NCBI RefSeq assembly: GCF_004216855.1
Contig: NZ_SGXT01000016.1
Span: 180,005 to 244,004, forward strand
From: Microcella alkaliphila
GTDB lineage: Bacteria > Actinomycetota > Actinomycetes > Actinomycetales > Microbacteriaceae
Length of the DNA: 64,000 bases
Direction of reading: 5' to 3'
The notes under the pieces are model-generated. The model did not search any database, had not been told where the DNA came from, and saw only the letters and a program-made list of their open reading frames with translations. Positions 50,079-59,161 of the stretch are shown one piece after another; position 1 is the first letter of the stretch; each line of letters starts with the position of its first letter. The translations under genes were made by a program, and so were the position numbers.

Positions 50079-50672
50079 TCACTCACCGCTATCGTTCGAC
50101 CGGCTGCGAGGGTTACGGCTTCGGGAAACTTTTTTCTGCAGGTTTGCGATTGCTCGGTGTTGCAAGGCCTTGACGGCCCCCGGACGCTTGCCGAGTACGG
50201 TCGCGGTCTGCTCGATCGAGAGGTCGGCGACGACCCGCAGCACCATGACGTCGCGCTGCGCCTCGGGAAGGTCGTCGAGTAGCCGAAGCGCCGCACTGTC
50301 GCCGAGTGAGCGCTCGGCGAGCGTCTCGGCGCTCGGTTCGCGGCGCGGGTCAGCCTCGGGGGTCCACTCGTCGTGTTCGCCCCGGCGCGAGCGCTGACGC
50401 AGTTCATCAACGAGGCGGCGGTAGGCGATCGAGAAAACGAACGACCGGAACGAGGAGGTGTCTCCTGAGAACTGCGGGATGCGCTCGAATACGGCCAGAA
50501 ACACCTCGCTCGTCAGGTCGTCAGGTTCGCGCGCGCCTCGAGCGGTCAGGAAGGCGGCGACGGCGGGAGCGTACTCGACCCACAGCTGCGTGAACGCCCA
50601 GTCTTCGCCCGCGCGCGCAGCGTCGAGCACGCCGTCGAAGGCGCCCTCGCCCGTCGCGTCCCCACCTGACAT
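50079..50672 (-). CDS. ECF-type RNA polymerase sigma factor
   Basis: 197 residues. Region 2: FTQLWVEYAPAVAAFLTARGAREPDDLTSEVFLAVFERIPQFSG, FRSFVFSIAYRRLVDELRQ. Region 4: LPEAQRDVMVLRVVADLSIEQTATVLGKRPGAVKALQHRAIANLQ. Linker carries Arg/Glu-rich sequence. Drives a stress or envelope regulon; partnered with the downstream membrane protein. Confidence 0.94.
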   Translation of the reverse strand: MSGGDATGEGAFDGVLDAARAGEDWAFTQLWVEYAPAVAAFLTARGAREPDDLTSEVFLAVFERIPQFSGDTSSFRSFVFSIAYRRLVDELRQRSRRGEHDEWTPEADPRREPSAETLAERSLGDSAALRLLDDLPEAQRDVMVLRVVADLSIEQTATVLGKRPGAVKALQHRAIANLQKKVSRSRNPRSRSNDSGE

Positions 50673-50714
50673 GCAGAAACTGTAGAGGGTGCCGAAACCC
50701 TCGAGTGAGCGTGG

Positions 50715-51224
50715 CTATTCGTCGTCAGCGTCGTCAGGCGTGCCCCCGTCGGGATGCACGAGGGCACCCGGCCAGGGAAGAATCGCGAGCAGCAGAGCCA
50801 GCGCGGGGGCGAGAACGGCCCACGCGGCGAGGTCGTGCGAGGCGACGCCGGGGGGCGGCATCAGCTGGGTGGCGGAGAGGGCTCCGACAGCCGCGCCCAC
50901 CGTGACGGCGATCATACCGGTCTGCGGTTTGAGGTCTTCGGTGCGCGAGACGATGCCGCCAACGACCGCGCCGACGAGGGTGATCGGCAGCAGCCACGCG
51001 GTGCCCGCGACGAGTCGAGTGATGGCCTCCGAGACGTCGGACATGCCGAGATACCCCGGCGAAAAGATGAGGCCGGGTGTCAGGCGCACGACCGCGACGG
51101 CCGCAGCGAGCGCGAAGGCGAGCACGGTCGCGCCAAGCACGTACAGGGAGGCCGCGGGAACGGTGGAGAGCCGTCGAGAAGCGGGACGCGCATCCACGCT
51201 TGTCGAGATTTCTTTTGCCGTCAC
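50715..51224 (-). CDS. Hypothetical membrane protein
   Basis: 169 residues with about four spans (28-50, 74-95, 103-122, 130-150) and an acidic C-terminus. No family recognised. Divergent from the DJ-1 gene. Confidence 0.75.
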   Translation of the reverse strand: MTAKEISTSVDARPASRRLSTVPAASLYVLGATVLAFALAAAVAVVRLTPGLIFSPGYLGMSDVSEAITRLVAGTAWLLPITLVGAVVGGIVSRTEDLKPQTGMIAVTVGAAVGALSATQLMPPPGVASHDLAAWAVLAPALALLLAILPWPGALVHPDGGTPDDADDE

Positions 51225-51390
51225 GTCGTGAGACTAGCCCAGACAGACCCGTTCGTCACGTAAAGCCTGTGTTGCGTCTCGGCGATTGTCTGGGCTGAGC
51301 GTGGGAACGACGTGAGCGAGCCCTTGGAGGGCGTGACGAGCATCCCGTCGGCTGCCTAGCGTGGAGTCATCTCACCGAAGGAGGAGACAC

Positions 51391-51942
51391 ATGACGTACG
51401 ACCTGACCGGCAAGAAGGTGGCCTTTCTGCTGACCGATGGATACGAGGACAGCGAGCTCACCGAGCCCTGGAAGGCGGTCACCGAGGCGGGCGCAAGCGC
51501 CCTGCTCGTGTCGCCGAAGCCCTCCGAGGTGTCGGGCAAGAAGGGGCACACGCAGGCGGTGGATGCTGTGGTCACCTCTGTCGACGCGGAGCACTACGAC
51601 GCGCTCGTGCTGCCCGGCGGCGTCGTGAACGCCGACCACCTGCGCATGGACGAGGCGGCCGTGACGTTCACGAGGGACTTCTTCGAGCAGGGCAAGCCCG
51701 TCTCGGTGATCTGCCACGGAGCGTGGATCCTGATCGAGGCCGACGTGGTGCGCGGTCGCGAACTCACCAGCTACCCGTCGCTCAAGACCGACCTCATCAA
51801 CGCCGGAGCGAGCTGGGTCGACGAGGAGGTCGTGGTCGACCAGGGCCTGACCTCGAGCCGTACGCCGGAGGACCTTCCGGCGTTCTGCGCGAAGACAGTT
51901 GAGGAGATCTTCGAGGGCGAGCACGCGGGGCAGACCGCGTAG
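51391..51942 (+). CDS. DJ-1/PfpI family protein
   Basis: 183 residues. KVAFLLTDGYEDSELTEPWKAVTEAG, YDALVLPGGVVNADHLR and the nucleophile elbow VICHGAWILIEADVVRGRELTSYPSLK show the PfpI/YhbO group (Cys in ICHGAW, Glu in YEDSE). Members act as glyoxalases or deglycase-like stress proteins. GAAGGAGGAGA precedes the ATG. Confidence 0.95.
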   Translation: MTYDLTGKKVAFLLTDGYEDSELTEPWKAVTEAGASALLVSPKPSEVSGKKGHTQAVDAVVTSVDAEHYDALVLPGGVVNADHLRMDEAAVTFTRDFFEQGKPVSVICHGAWILIEADVVRGRELTSYPSLKTDLINAGASWVDEEVVVDQGLTSSRTPEDLPAFCAKTVEEIFEGEHAGQTA

Positions 51943-51958
51943 GCACCCTCGGGTTTCA

Positions 51959-52510
51959 TCACTGCTCGTCGCGGGCCGCATCCTCCGGGGTGCGGCCCTC
52001 TTCTGTGTCGTCACGCGGTCCGGTCGTTGGCACGGTTGCGGCGAACTCGCGCCGCGGGGAGGCGAAGCCGGCAAACCAGGGAGCGACGGCGCCGGCGGCA
52101 AGGGCTATTCCGATCCCCGACAGGCCCAACACCAACGACGGGTCAGCGAATAGCTCACGTGAGTTCGGAGTAAAGAACCAAACAACGGGTGCCGTCACCG
52201 TTGCGGAGACGAGCGCGATCGCGAGGAAGCGCACCCATCCTTGACGGCTCGCGGCCGATACCAGGTGCCCGGCGATCACGGCGGCGCCGATCGGCACTGC
52301 GAGGACGCCCAGAAGCACCGCCAAGATGAACAGCGTGACGGAGATGTCCTCCCAGGTCGGCTCAGTGAATAAGTCAGCGCCGAAACCCAAGTACCGGGCC
52401 ATGATCACGACCGCGACGGGTAGCGCGGCCGCATACGACACCAACACAAATGGAAGTGTGCCCCGAGCGTTACCCGGCGACGGGAAGCGACCCTCTGGCA
52501 GCTCGGTCAT
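51959..52510 (-). CDS. Hypothetical membrane protein
   Basis: 183 residues, four spans (about 20-45, 58-82, 95-115, 125-148), acidic tail with repeated Asp/Glu. No family recognised; resembles the other small four-span proteins at 50715 and 54359 in layout (PWFAGFASPRRE here, PWRGGFASRRYD at 54359), so the two may be distant paralogues. Confidence 0.75.
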   Translation of the reverse strand: MTELPEGRFPSPGNARGTLPFVLVSYAAALPVAVVIMARYLGFGADLFTEPTWEDISVTLFILAVLLGVLAVPIGAAVIAGHLVSAASRQGWVRFLAIALVSATVTAPVVWFFTPNSRELFADPSLVLGLSGIGIALAAGAVAPWFAGFASPRREFAATVPTTGPRDDTEEGRTPEDAARDEQ

Positions 52511-52553
52511 GGCAAGACCTTACTGTGATCGCGTGGCGACTCAGCGCCTCCCT

Positions 52554-53096
52554 TCACGCCGACAACCGACGAATCTGCTCGTCGACGGTGCGCAGGTTGC
52601 GCGCAGTGCCCGCGACGCCCAGGCGCCGCAGCAGCGCATCCGTGTTGAGCCCGGCCTGGCTTGCCCCGCGCTCGTAGCGCACGTGCAGCTCGCGGCCGAT
52701 GACGGCCCACTCGTCATCGCCGGTGGGCACATCGGCCGCGCTCTGCACCTCAGCGCGGCTCGGCTCGGCCGTCAGGAAGGTGATGTACGAAAAGGCGGGG
52801 TTCGCGACCGTGAAGGGATGCGCATCCCGGGCAGCGCGCAGATCGCTCAGCGATCGCGCGATCACCTCGCGCCGGAACCCGAAGCGCTGCTCGACCGCGT
52901 ATTCGAGCGCGGCGGCGAACCCGCCCACGTCGCCGGGCGGGGTGCACAGCAGGTTGCCGGACGCGATGTAGGTGCTGACGTCGCTCGCACCGAGCTCCGC
53001 GGCGAGGGCGCGCAACTCGGCCATCGGAAGCTTCGCGGTGCCGCCGACGTTGACGGCGCGCAGGAGGAAGGCGTGCGGCTCAGCGTTGGACACCAT
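52554..53096 (-). CDS. DUF1697 protein
   Basis: 180 residues. HAFLLRAVNVGGTAKLPMAELRALAAELGASDVSTYIASGNLL and FGFRREVIARSLSDLRA are the DUF1697 hallmarks. Function unknown; compact alpha-beta domain. Start at the ATG giving the family N-terminus. Confidence 0.94.
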   Translation of the reverse strand: MVSNAEPHAFLLRAVNVGGTAKLPMAELRALAAELGASDVSTYIASGNLLCTPPGDVGGFAAALEYAVEQRFGFRREVIARSLSDLRAARDAHPFTVANPAFSYITFLTAEPSRAEVQSAADVPTGDDEWAVIGRELHVRYERGASQAGLNTDALLRRLGVAGTARNLRTVDEQIRRLSA

Positions 53097-53184
53097 CGAG
53101 CCTCGATTCGCTTGTCGCGTCGCGCATGCCCTCACTGTCGGGCGCGGCCGTCGCGCTGTCAAGGCTGCGACCCATAGGCCGCGC

Positions 53185-53937
53185 TCACCGCGGCGCCCAC
53201 TCGGCCTCCGTCCACAGGATGCGACGCAAGAGTGGCCGCTCGATCGTGCTCCACAGCGTCGAGACGACCAGGTAGATGGCCGCACCGAGCGGCACTACGA
53301 GTGCGGGCACGATGGCGACGAAGGGCAGCACGCCGAGCGCGCGCGTGACCCCTGCGGGCATGTCGGTCGCGGGCAGCCCCCGCTGCAGTCGTGTCATCGT
53401 CCGGCGCTGCACCCAGCCGGCGACACTCAAAGACGTGACGACTCCAGCGGCCAGCAGCAGGGCGGCCCCGGCCCCCGTGAGCGCGGCTGCGCCGAGCGGC
53501 TCGGCGAACGACACCCCGGCGCGCGTGTACCGCACGAGCGGGTTGGGCTCGCCGTCGAGGGTCGCGGCGATCAGGGCGAGATACAGCACCGAGACGATGG
53601 GCGCCTGGGCGAGCATCGACCCCATGCCGGCGAGCGGCGTCACGCCAGCGTCGCGGTAGAGCTGCATGGTGCGCTTCTGCAGCTCGTCGGGCCGCTTCTT
53701 CCAGCGCGTGCGGAGGGCGGCGAGCTGCGGCGCGAGCCGGCGCCTGGCCCCCTCCGCCCGCGTCATGCGCACGTCGAGCGGTATGAGAGCGGCGCGCACG
53801 ACGAGGGTGATAGCGGCGATGACGAGCGGGGCGGAGGCGGCGCCGAGAGCGGGGTCGAGCATCCCGATCAGCGCGTCGATGCCGCGGGCGGCGGCGGTGA
53901 TGAGGGGGCCGATGAGGAAAAAGGTGGAGGGGTCCAT
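53185..53937 (-). CDS. YidC/Oxa1-type membrane insertase paralogue
   Basis: 250 residues, about five spans. MTRAEGARRRLAPQLAALRTRWKKRPDELQKRTMQLYRDAGVTPLAGMGSMLAQAPIVSVLYLAL matches the YidC cytoplasmic helical hairpin and second span; Arg in ALIPLDVRM corresponds to the conserved groove Arg. Much shorter than the actinobacterial housekeeping YidC and not in the rnpA-jag context, so it is an accessory paralogue. Next to a DUF6412-like gene. Confidence 0.85.
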   Translation of the reverse strand: MDPSTFFLIGPLITAAARGIDALIGMLDPALGAASAPLVIAAITLVVRAALIPLDVRMTRAEGARRRLAPQLAALRTRWKKRPDELQKRTMQLYRDAGVTPLAGMGSMLAQAPIVSVLYLALIAATLDGEPNPLVRYTRAGVSFAEPLGAAALTGAGAALLLAAGVVTSLSVAGWVQRRTMTRLQRGLPATDMPAGVTRALGVLPFVAIVPALVVPLGAAIYLVVSTLWSTIERPLLRRILWTEAEWAPR

Positions 53938-54033
53938 GGGGTGTCCGTTCGCGAGAGGGGTCGGCGGCAGCATCTGGCCACCGGATGCGCGAACGACGAC
54001 AGCGCCCCGGGCGGGGCGAGCGGGTGCGGCGGG

Positions 54034-54354
54034 TCAGGCGGCCGGCGACGCGGCGCCCGGCGCGCGCGACAGCGGCCGACCGGCGGTGAGCGGATGCGCG
54101 GGCTCGGCCTGGTGAGACAGCGACTCGCGGTGGGCGCGCGACCGCGCCCCGACGGCGAGCTCAGCGTGCGGGGCGGCGGCGACCGCGCCGCGGCTGGCGA
54201 CCACGAGGGCCGCGATCACGAGAAGACTCGCCGCAACACTGGCGGCCGCTGCGAGCGGCGCCGCCTCCCCCACCGCAATCGCCACGGCGAGTGCGAGCGT
54301 GACCCCGAGCGCGCCGAACGACGCCAAGAGGGTGCGCGTCAGCGACTCGGCCAT
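54034..54354 (-). CDS. DUF6412-like small membrane protein
   Basis: 106 residues, two spans (about 8-28, 32-52) followed by an Arg/His/Ser-rich cytoplasmic tail (ARSRAHRESLSHQAEPAHPL). Such proteins are found beside YidC-like paralogues in related bacteria, suggesting joint function. Family assignment is from layout, so moderate. Confidence 0.7.
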   Translation of the reverse strand: MAESLTRTLLASFGALGVTLALAVAIAVGEAAPLAAAASVAASLLVIAALVVASRGAVAAAPHAELAVGARSRAHRESLSHQAEPAHPLTAGRPLSRAPGAASPAA

Positions 54355-54358
54355 GAGG

Positions 54359-54883
54359 TCATCGTAGGCCGGGGCCCTCGGACGCCGCCGGGTCGTAGCG
54401 GCGCGAGGCGAAGCCGCCGCGCCAGGGCAACACCGCGCTGAGGCTAAGCAGGAGGCCAGCACCCACGGTCATGGCGATGTAGGTGGGAACAAGGCCCTGA
54501 TCCCACTCGTTGCCGCGCCACGTGAGGGCGATCGGCACGACGAAGGCGGTCATGCCGGCGCTCGCGATGACGAGTCCCCGCACCCAGAGGGCGTGCACGC
54601 GGCGGGCGACGACGCTGCCCACGATGAGCGCGACGACCGCGGGAATGCCCACGCTCACAAGCATCAGGGGCAGGAAGGTCACGGCAGTGGTGAGCGAACT
54701 GAACAAGAAGAAGAACGAGAACGCGCCGCCGACCGAGCTGAACGCACTCGTGACCGACCAGATCACCGCGACAAGGAGCCAGGCCGCTCCGACGGCGGAT
54801 GCCACGTACAGCACACGACCGCGCCCCTTCCGCGGCGCAGCCACCGGCGCGTCAGTGGGCGTGGGCGTCGCGGCGTTCGTCAT
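54359..54883 (-). CDS. Hypothetical membrane protein
   Basis: 174 residues with four to five spans; Phe-rich second span (SVGGAFSFFFLFSSLTTAVTFLPLML). C-terminus LPWRGGFASRRYDP resembles that of the 51959 gene. No named family. Confidence 0.75.
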   Translation of the reverse strand: MTNAATPTPTDAPVAAPRKGRGRVLYVASAVGAAWLLVAVIWSVTSAFSSVGGAFSFFFLFSSLTTAVTFLPLMLVSVGIPAVVALIVGSVVARRVHALWVRGLVIASAGMTAFVVPIALTWRGNEWDQGLVPTYIAMTVGAGLLLSLSAVLPWRGGFASRRYDPAASEGPGLR

Positions 54884-54925
54884 GGGCTCACCCTAGACCC
54901 GACGAGGCAATAATGTCTCGAAAAA

Positions 54926-55234
54926 TTATGGGCGAGCATCCACGAGGACGAGGTGGATGCGCACGCTGTCGCCGGGCGCGATCCCTTCGGCGTCGCGCAC
55001 CGCCTTCTTGATGGGCAGCACGAAGCATCCGCGGGTGGTGTCGGGGAAGACGCTCGTCGCCCAGGCGCTGCCGCCGACGCGCACGGTCACGCGCACGCTG
55101 CCGAAGCCGGCTGCGAATCCGTCGGTGCGCGCGTCGATCTCGTCACTGATCGCCTCGGGCACGCTGACGAAGAACCAGGATGCGCGGGCGGGCCACTCCC
55201 AGAGCTCGGCGTCGAAGACGTAGGCGGCGGGCAT
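54926..55234 (-). CDS. DUF1905 protein
   Basis: 102 residues. FDAELWEWPARASWFFVSVPEAISDEIDART, GSVRVTVRVGGSAWATSVFPD and KKAVRDAEGIAPGDSVRIHLVL are DUF1905 signatures, a small double-psi-like barrel. Function unknown. Confidence 0.94.
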   Translation of the reverse strand: MPAAYVFDAELWEWPARASWFFVSVPEAISDEIDARTDGFAAGFGSVRVTVRVGGSAWATSVFPDTTRGCFVLPIKKAVRDAEGIAPGDSVRIHLVLVDARP

Positions 55235-55430
55235 GGGATCAGTGTGGCGGACCCGCCCCATCTATTGCCCACAGCTCGACAAGCACGGCAAGGCGCAGGC
55301 CTGCACTGAGCATCCACGGCAGTGGAACGCACATTGGCGTGATCGCGGAGCCGCCACACACGGCGCAGGAAATCACGAGCTTCCGTGGGGCCTTGGCGTA
55401 CGGTGAGAGGACGTCACTACTGGAGGACAT

Positions 55431-56780
55431 ATGGCAACGTTGCCTGCAGAACCAGCCTGGAATGCGGCGCGACTGATTCCTACATCGGGTATCAACGGCG
55501 CTGAGGAACAGGAGCGAAGGGCGACTTCAGCGCTCCTTGCAGTGATCGCGTCCGTACGAGAGTTCGGGCGAGCGCTCACTCAGCCTCTCGGCGCACCAGC
55601 AGGCAGCATCGAGACTTTCATCGAGGTGCCCTTCACTCTGGGCGAGCGCAAGGTCTTCCCTGACGGCCTCATCCGCGTCCGACGCGGCCAAAAGTCGTGG
55701 ACGGCGCTCATCGAGGTGAAGACGAGCACAAACGCCCTCGAGCCAACTCAGCTCGAGGACTATCTCGACGTAGCGCGCGAACACGGTTTCGATGCGCTTC
55801 TCACGATCTCGAACGAGATTCCCGCCGCGATCGGCACTCACCCCACGTCTGTCGACAAGCGAAAACTCCGCAAGGTATCGCTTCACCACTATTCATGGTC
55901 GGAGATTCTCACAGCAGCGGTCGTCCAGAAGGAACACCGTGGCGTTGCTGATCCAGATCAAGCGTGGATTCTTGGCGAGCTCATTCGGTACCTCGAGCAT
56001 CCGAAGTCGGGCGCTCTCTCCTTTGAGGACATGGGCCAAAGCTGGGTGCCAATTCGGGAGGCTGTCGCGGCTGGCACACTCCGGACGAACGATGCAGGAC
56101 TTCCAGAAGTCGTAAGCCGTTTCGATGCACTTATTCGCTTCGCGGGCCTGAAACTTGGCAGGCAACTGGGGTCAGAGGTGCTTCCCGTGCTCTCCCGCGC
56201 GGAGTCGTCCGACCCGAGAGTACGTAGCTCTCGTATGGCGACTGAGCTCGTCAAGGACGGCCATGTGACTGCCGGCCTCCGCATCCCAGGCGCGATCTCT
56301 GACCTGACCGTCGTGGCTGACCTTCGGGCCGGCCTTGTGACCGCAGCGTTCTCTGTTGAGGCCCCAAAGGAGGGCAAGCCCACCACGCGAATCAACTGGC
56401 TGCTCCGTCAATTGAGGTCGGCCAGCGATAGCCTCCGGATCGAGGCCATCCCCGTTCGATCCTCAACCGGCGCGGCGGAGCTTCTCGGGACGGTGAGAGA
56501 TAACCCCGCACTGCTGGTCCCGGAATCAGGTCGAGAAATCAAGTCCTTCACGGTGACGAAAAGTGTCCCGATGGGCTCAAAGCGCGGAACTGGGCGCGGC
56601 TCCTTCATCGACTCAGTCGTGACCGTCATTGAGGCCGCGTACGGAGAAATCGGGCAGTCGATCAAGGCCTGGGCAGCAACTCCGCCCAAACTTCGGCCCA
56701 CGGATGCTGTGGAGACGGAACCCGGAATCGACCGGTCACTCGCTTCCGCGGCCTTGTCCTCACAGGACAACGACGACTGA
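55431..56780 (+). CDS. PD-(D/E)XK nuclease-like protein
   Basis: 449 residues. The N-terminal domain (about 20-165) contains ERKVFPDGLIRVRRGQKSWTALIEVKTSTNALEPTQLEDYLDVAREHGFDALLTIS, fitting PD-(D/E)XK: acidic residue at PDG, E-x-K at IEVKT, then Q and Y. The C-terminal 250 residues are unassigned (GLRIPGAISDLTVVADLR, then TRINWLLRQLRSA). Less GC-rich than the neighbours, suggesting acquisition. Adjacent to a NERD helicase and a SIR2 cassette, so a defence role is possible; not shown. Confidence 0.7.
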   Translation: MATLPAEPAWNAARLIPTSGINGAEEQERRATSALLAVIASVREFGRALTQPLGAPAGSIETFIEVPFTLGERKVFPDGLIRVRRGQKSWTALIEVKTSTNALEPTQLEDYLDVAREHGFDALLTISNEIPAAIGTHPTSVDKRKLRKVSLHHYSWSEILTAAVVQKEHRGVADPDQAWILGELIRYLEHPKSGALSFEDMGQSWVPIREAVAAGTLRTNDAGLPEVVSRFDALIRFAGLKLGRQLGSEVLPVLSRAESSDPRVRSSRMATELVKDGHVTAGLRIPGAISDLTVVADLRAGLVTAAFSVEAPKEGKPTTRINWLLRQLRSASDSLRIEAIPVRSSTGAAELLGTVRDNPALLVPESGREIKSFTVTKSVPMGSKRGTGRGSFIDSVVTVIEAAYGEIGQSIKAWAATPPKLRPTDAVETEPGIDRSLASAALSSQDNDD

Positions 56781-57001
56781 TGGATTGCTCCTTCCCCTGG
56801 CGGTGATCCGCCCTCGCCCGACGGGCATCGACCCTCGTCGCTGTGGCTCAAGAGGCGCGGCCACCGAACTGCGCGACGACAGCGAGTACTCGATCAGAGT
56901 GATGGCAGCCCGTTTGGTCACCCCCGAACTGGCCACAGAACGAGGGTTCCCTTCCGTCGCCCCGCCTGGTCTGATGGAGAAGAACTCAGATCGGGGGCGT
57001 C

Positions 57002-59146
57002 GTGAGCGAAGCGGGCAGATCCGCGGGCGTTGAGGCGCGCCGCCTGGTCGCCATCGCCGACGAGCACCAGCGGCTCGCCGAGATCGCCCGTCACGAGGCC
57101 GAACGGTGGATGATCGCCCACCGCACCGAACGCCAGGTCGCCGGCACGCTCGCCCCGCTCACCGCCCAGGGCTACACCTTCCTGCACGACCGCGGCTGGC
57201 CGGGCGCCCGCCGCGGCAGCCGCGCGCAGATCGACCACGTGCTGGTCGGGCCGGGCGGTGTATTCGTCGTCGACACGAAGTCGTGGCGCGAGGTGACGGT
57301 GGCGGCCGGGCGCATCTTCCGCGGCCAGGCCGACGTCACCGATGAGCTCGCCGGGCTCGCCGACGTCGGCTACAGCACCGAGGCGGTGCTCGCCGACGTC
57401 GGCCTCGCGCCCGGCGAGGTGCACGTGCTGATCGTGCTGGCGAACTCGGCGTTGCCGCCCACTCCTCTCGAGGGCCTGGGCGGCCTGATGGTCGTGGGCG
57501 AGCGTGCCGCCGCGAAGCACATCGCCGGCTTCGGCCGCCGCCTCACCGACCGCGCGCAGAACGCGGTGCTGGCCCGCGTGCTCGACCATTTTCCTCTCGT
57601 AGGTGACGCGCCATCGGAGCTGGATGTGAGCATCCCGGAGCCGGTCGCCAGCGAGCCCGAGCCGCTGCTCACGCTCGACGAGATCGCCGACACGTTTCTG
57701 GCCGGGATGCTCGCCGCCCCCATCGAGGAATGGATGGCGTTTCTGCACCCCGACCAGGCGAAGCTGGTGCGGCGCAGCTTTTCGGGCCCGTCGCGCGTGC
57801 GGGGGCCCGCCGGCTGTGGCAAAACGGTCGTTGGGCTGCACCGCGCGGCGTACCTGGCGCGGGCATCCACGGGCCGCGTGATCGTGACGACGTACGTGCG
57901 CACCCTGCCCGACGTGCTGGCGACGCTAATGACGAGGCTCGCGCCGGAGGTGGCCGACCGGGTCGAGTTCACGGGCGTGCACCAGTTCGCGCTGCGGGTG
58001 CTGCGCGAGCGCGGGCACCGCGTCACGGTGAAACTGCCCGAGGCGAATCAGGCGTTCAACCGCGCGTGGAACCAGATCGGCATGCGCGGCCCGCTCGGCG
58101 CGCTCGACCGAAACGCGAAGTACTGGCAGGACGAGCTGCTGCACGTCATCAAAGGCCGGGGGCTGACGACCTTCGAGCAGTACGCCGACCTGGCCCGCGC
58201 CGGGCGACGGCGCCGGTTGACGGTCGACCAGCGTCGCGAGGTGTGGCGGCTGTACGCGCAGTACCAGCAGAACCTCCGCGAGGCGGGGGTCATGGACTTC
58301 GAGGACGTGATTCTGCGCGCCGAGGCGTCGCTGCGCGAGCGCCCGCTGGAGGGGGTCAGCGCGGTCGTCATCGACGAGGCGCAGGATCTGTCGTGCGCGA
58401 TGATCCGCATGCTGCACGCCCTCGTCGGCGACCGCCCCGACGGCCTCACCCTCATCGGCGACGGCCAGCAGACCATTTACCCGGGCGGCTACACGCTCGC
58501 CGAGGCGGGCTTCTCGGTCGCCGGCCGCGGAGTCGTGCTGTCGACCAACTACCGAAATACTCGCGAGATCGCGGAGTTCGCCGCCGCGATCGTCGAGGGC
58601 GACGAGTTCGTCGACATCGAGGGCGGCGCTGGCCGGGCGGATGCTGCGGTCGCGATCCCCCGCGTCGGCCCTGTTCCTGAGGCGCACCAGTTCACGTCGG
58701 TCGCCGCGCACGATGCGGCGGTTATGGCGCACATTCGGGCGCTCGTCGCGTCGGGAGTCGACCCGGGTGACGTCGGCGTGCTCGCCCAGACAAGTCGCGA
58801 CGTTGCGGCAATGGATGCTGCGCTGCGTTCCGCAGGAATCGAGACCGTGCTGCTTACCGAGTACCGCGGCGAGGTGTCGGGGCGGGTGAAGGTCGGCACC
58901 ATCAAGCGGGCGAAGGGGCTCGAGTTCAAGCAGGTGGTGCTGGCTCGGGTGCCGGGGCGATTGCTGGGGAGGTCGGATGTCGTTGGTGAGCTCGATGATG
59001 GGGTCCGCGAGCGGTTCGAGATCGAACGGCGCGAGTTGTACGTGGGGATGACTCGAGCACGAGACGGGTTATGGGTCGGATCGATCAGATCAGAAAAGAA
59101 GACAGTCACCGCAAGACAAACAGTTCATCCTGGCAACAAAGTTTAG
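57002..59146 (+). CDS. NERD-domain UvrD/Rep-type helicase
   Basis: 714 residues. NERD nuclease-related domain (about 40-165): RTERQVAGTLAPL, RAQIDHVLVGPGGVFVVDTKSW with D and D-x-K-like acid-base positions. SF1 helicase (about 255-700): Walker A GPAGCGKTVVG, VIDEAQDLSCAM, STNYRNTREIAEF, GTIKRAKGLEFKQV, LYVGMTRARDGLWVG. Family proteins occur in core and defence contexts. The last 20 residues (SEKKTVTARQTVHPGNKV) are encoded by AT-rich DNA and look unlike the family end, so the original C-terminus was probably replaced at the cassette junction. Confidence 0.9.
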   Translation: MSEAGRSAGVEARRLVAIADEHQRLAEIARHEAERWMIAHRTERQVAGTLAPLTAQGYTFLHDRGWPGARRGSRAQIDHVLVGPGGVFVVDTKSWREVTVAAGRIFRGQADVTDELAGLADVGYSTEAVLADVGLAPGEVHVLIVLANSALPPTPLEGLGGLMVVGERAAAKHIAGFGRRLTDRAQNAVLARVLDHFPLVGDAPSELDVSIPEPVASEPEPLLTLDEIADTFLAGMLAAPIEEWMAFLHPDQAKLVRRSFSGPSRVRGPAGCGKTVVGLHRAAYLARASTGRVIVTTYVRTLPDVLATLMTRLAPEVADRVEFTGVHQFALRVLRERGHRVTVKLPEANQAFNRAWNQIGMRGPLGALDRNAKYWQDELLHVIKGRGLTTFEQYADLARAGRRRRLTVDQRREVWRLYAQYQQNLREAGVMDFEDVILRAEASLRERPLEGVSAVVIDEAQDLSCAMIRMLHALVGDRPDGLTLIGDGQQTIYPGGYTLAEAGFSVAGRGVVLSTNYRNTREIAEFAAAIVEGDEFVDIEGGAGRADAAVAIPRVGPVPEAHQFTSVAAHDAAVMAHIRALVASGVDPGDVGVLAQTSRDVAAMDAALRSAGIETVLLTEYRGEVSGRVKVGTIKRAKGLEFKQVVLARVPGRLLGRSDVVGELDDGVRERFEIERRELYVGMTRARDGLWVGSIRSEKKTVTARQTVHPGNKV

Positions 59147-59161
59147 GTAGGAGTTGACGCA

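Noticed and set aside
50079..50672. Sigma-factor gene and neighbour as a toxin-antitoxin pair
   Set aside because: Clear region 2 and region 4 sigma motifs, and the neighbour is a membrane protein as expected for a sigma regulator.
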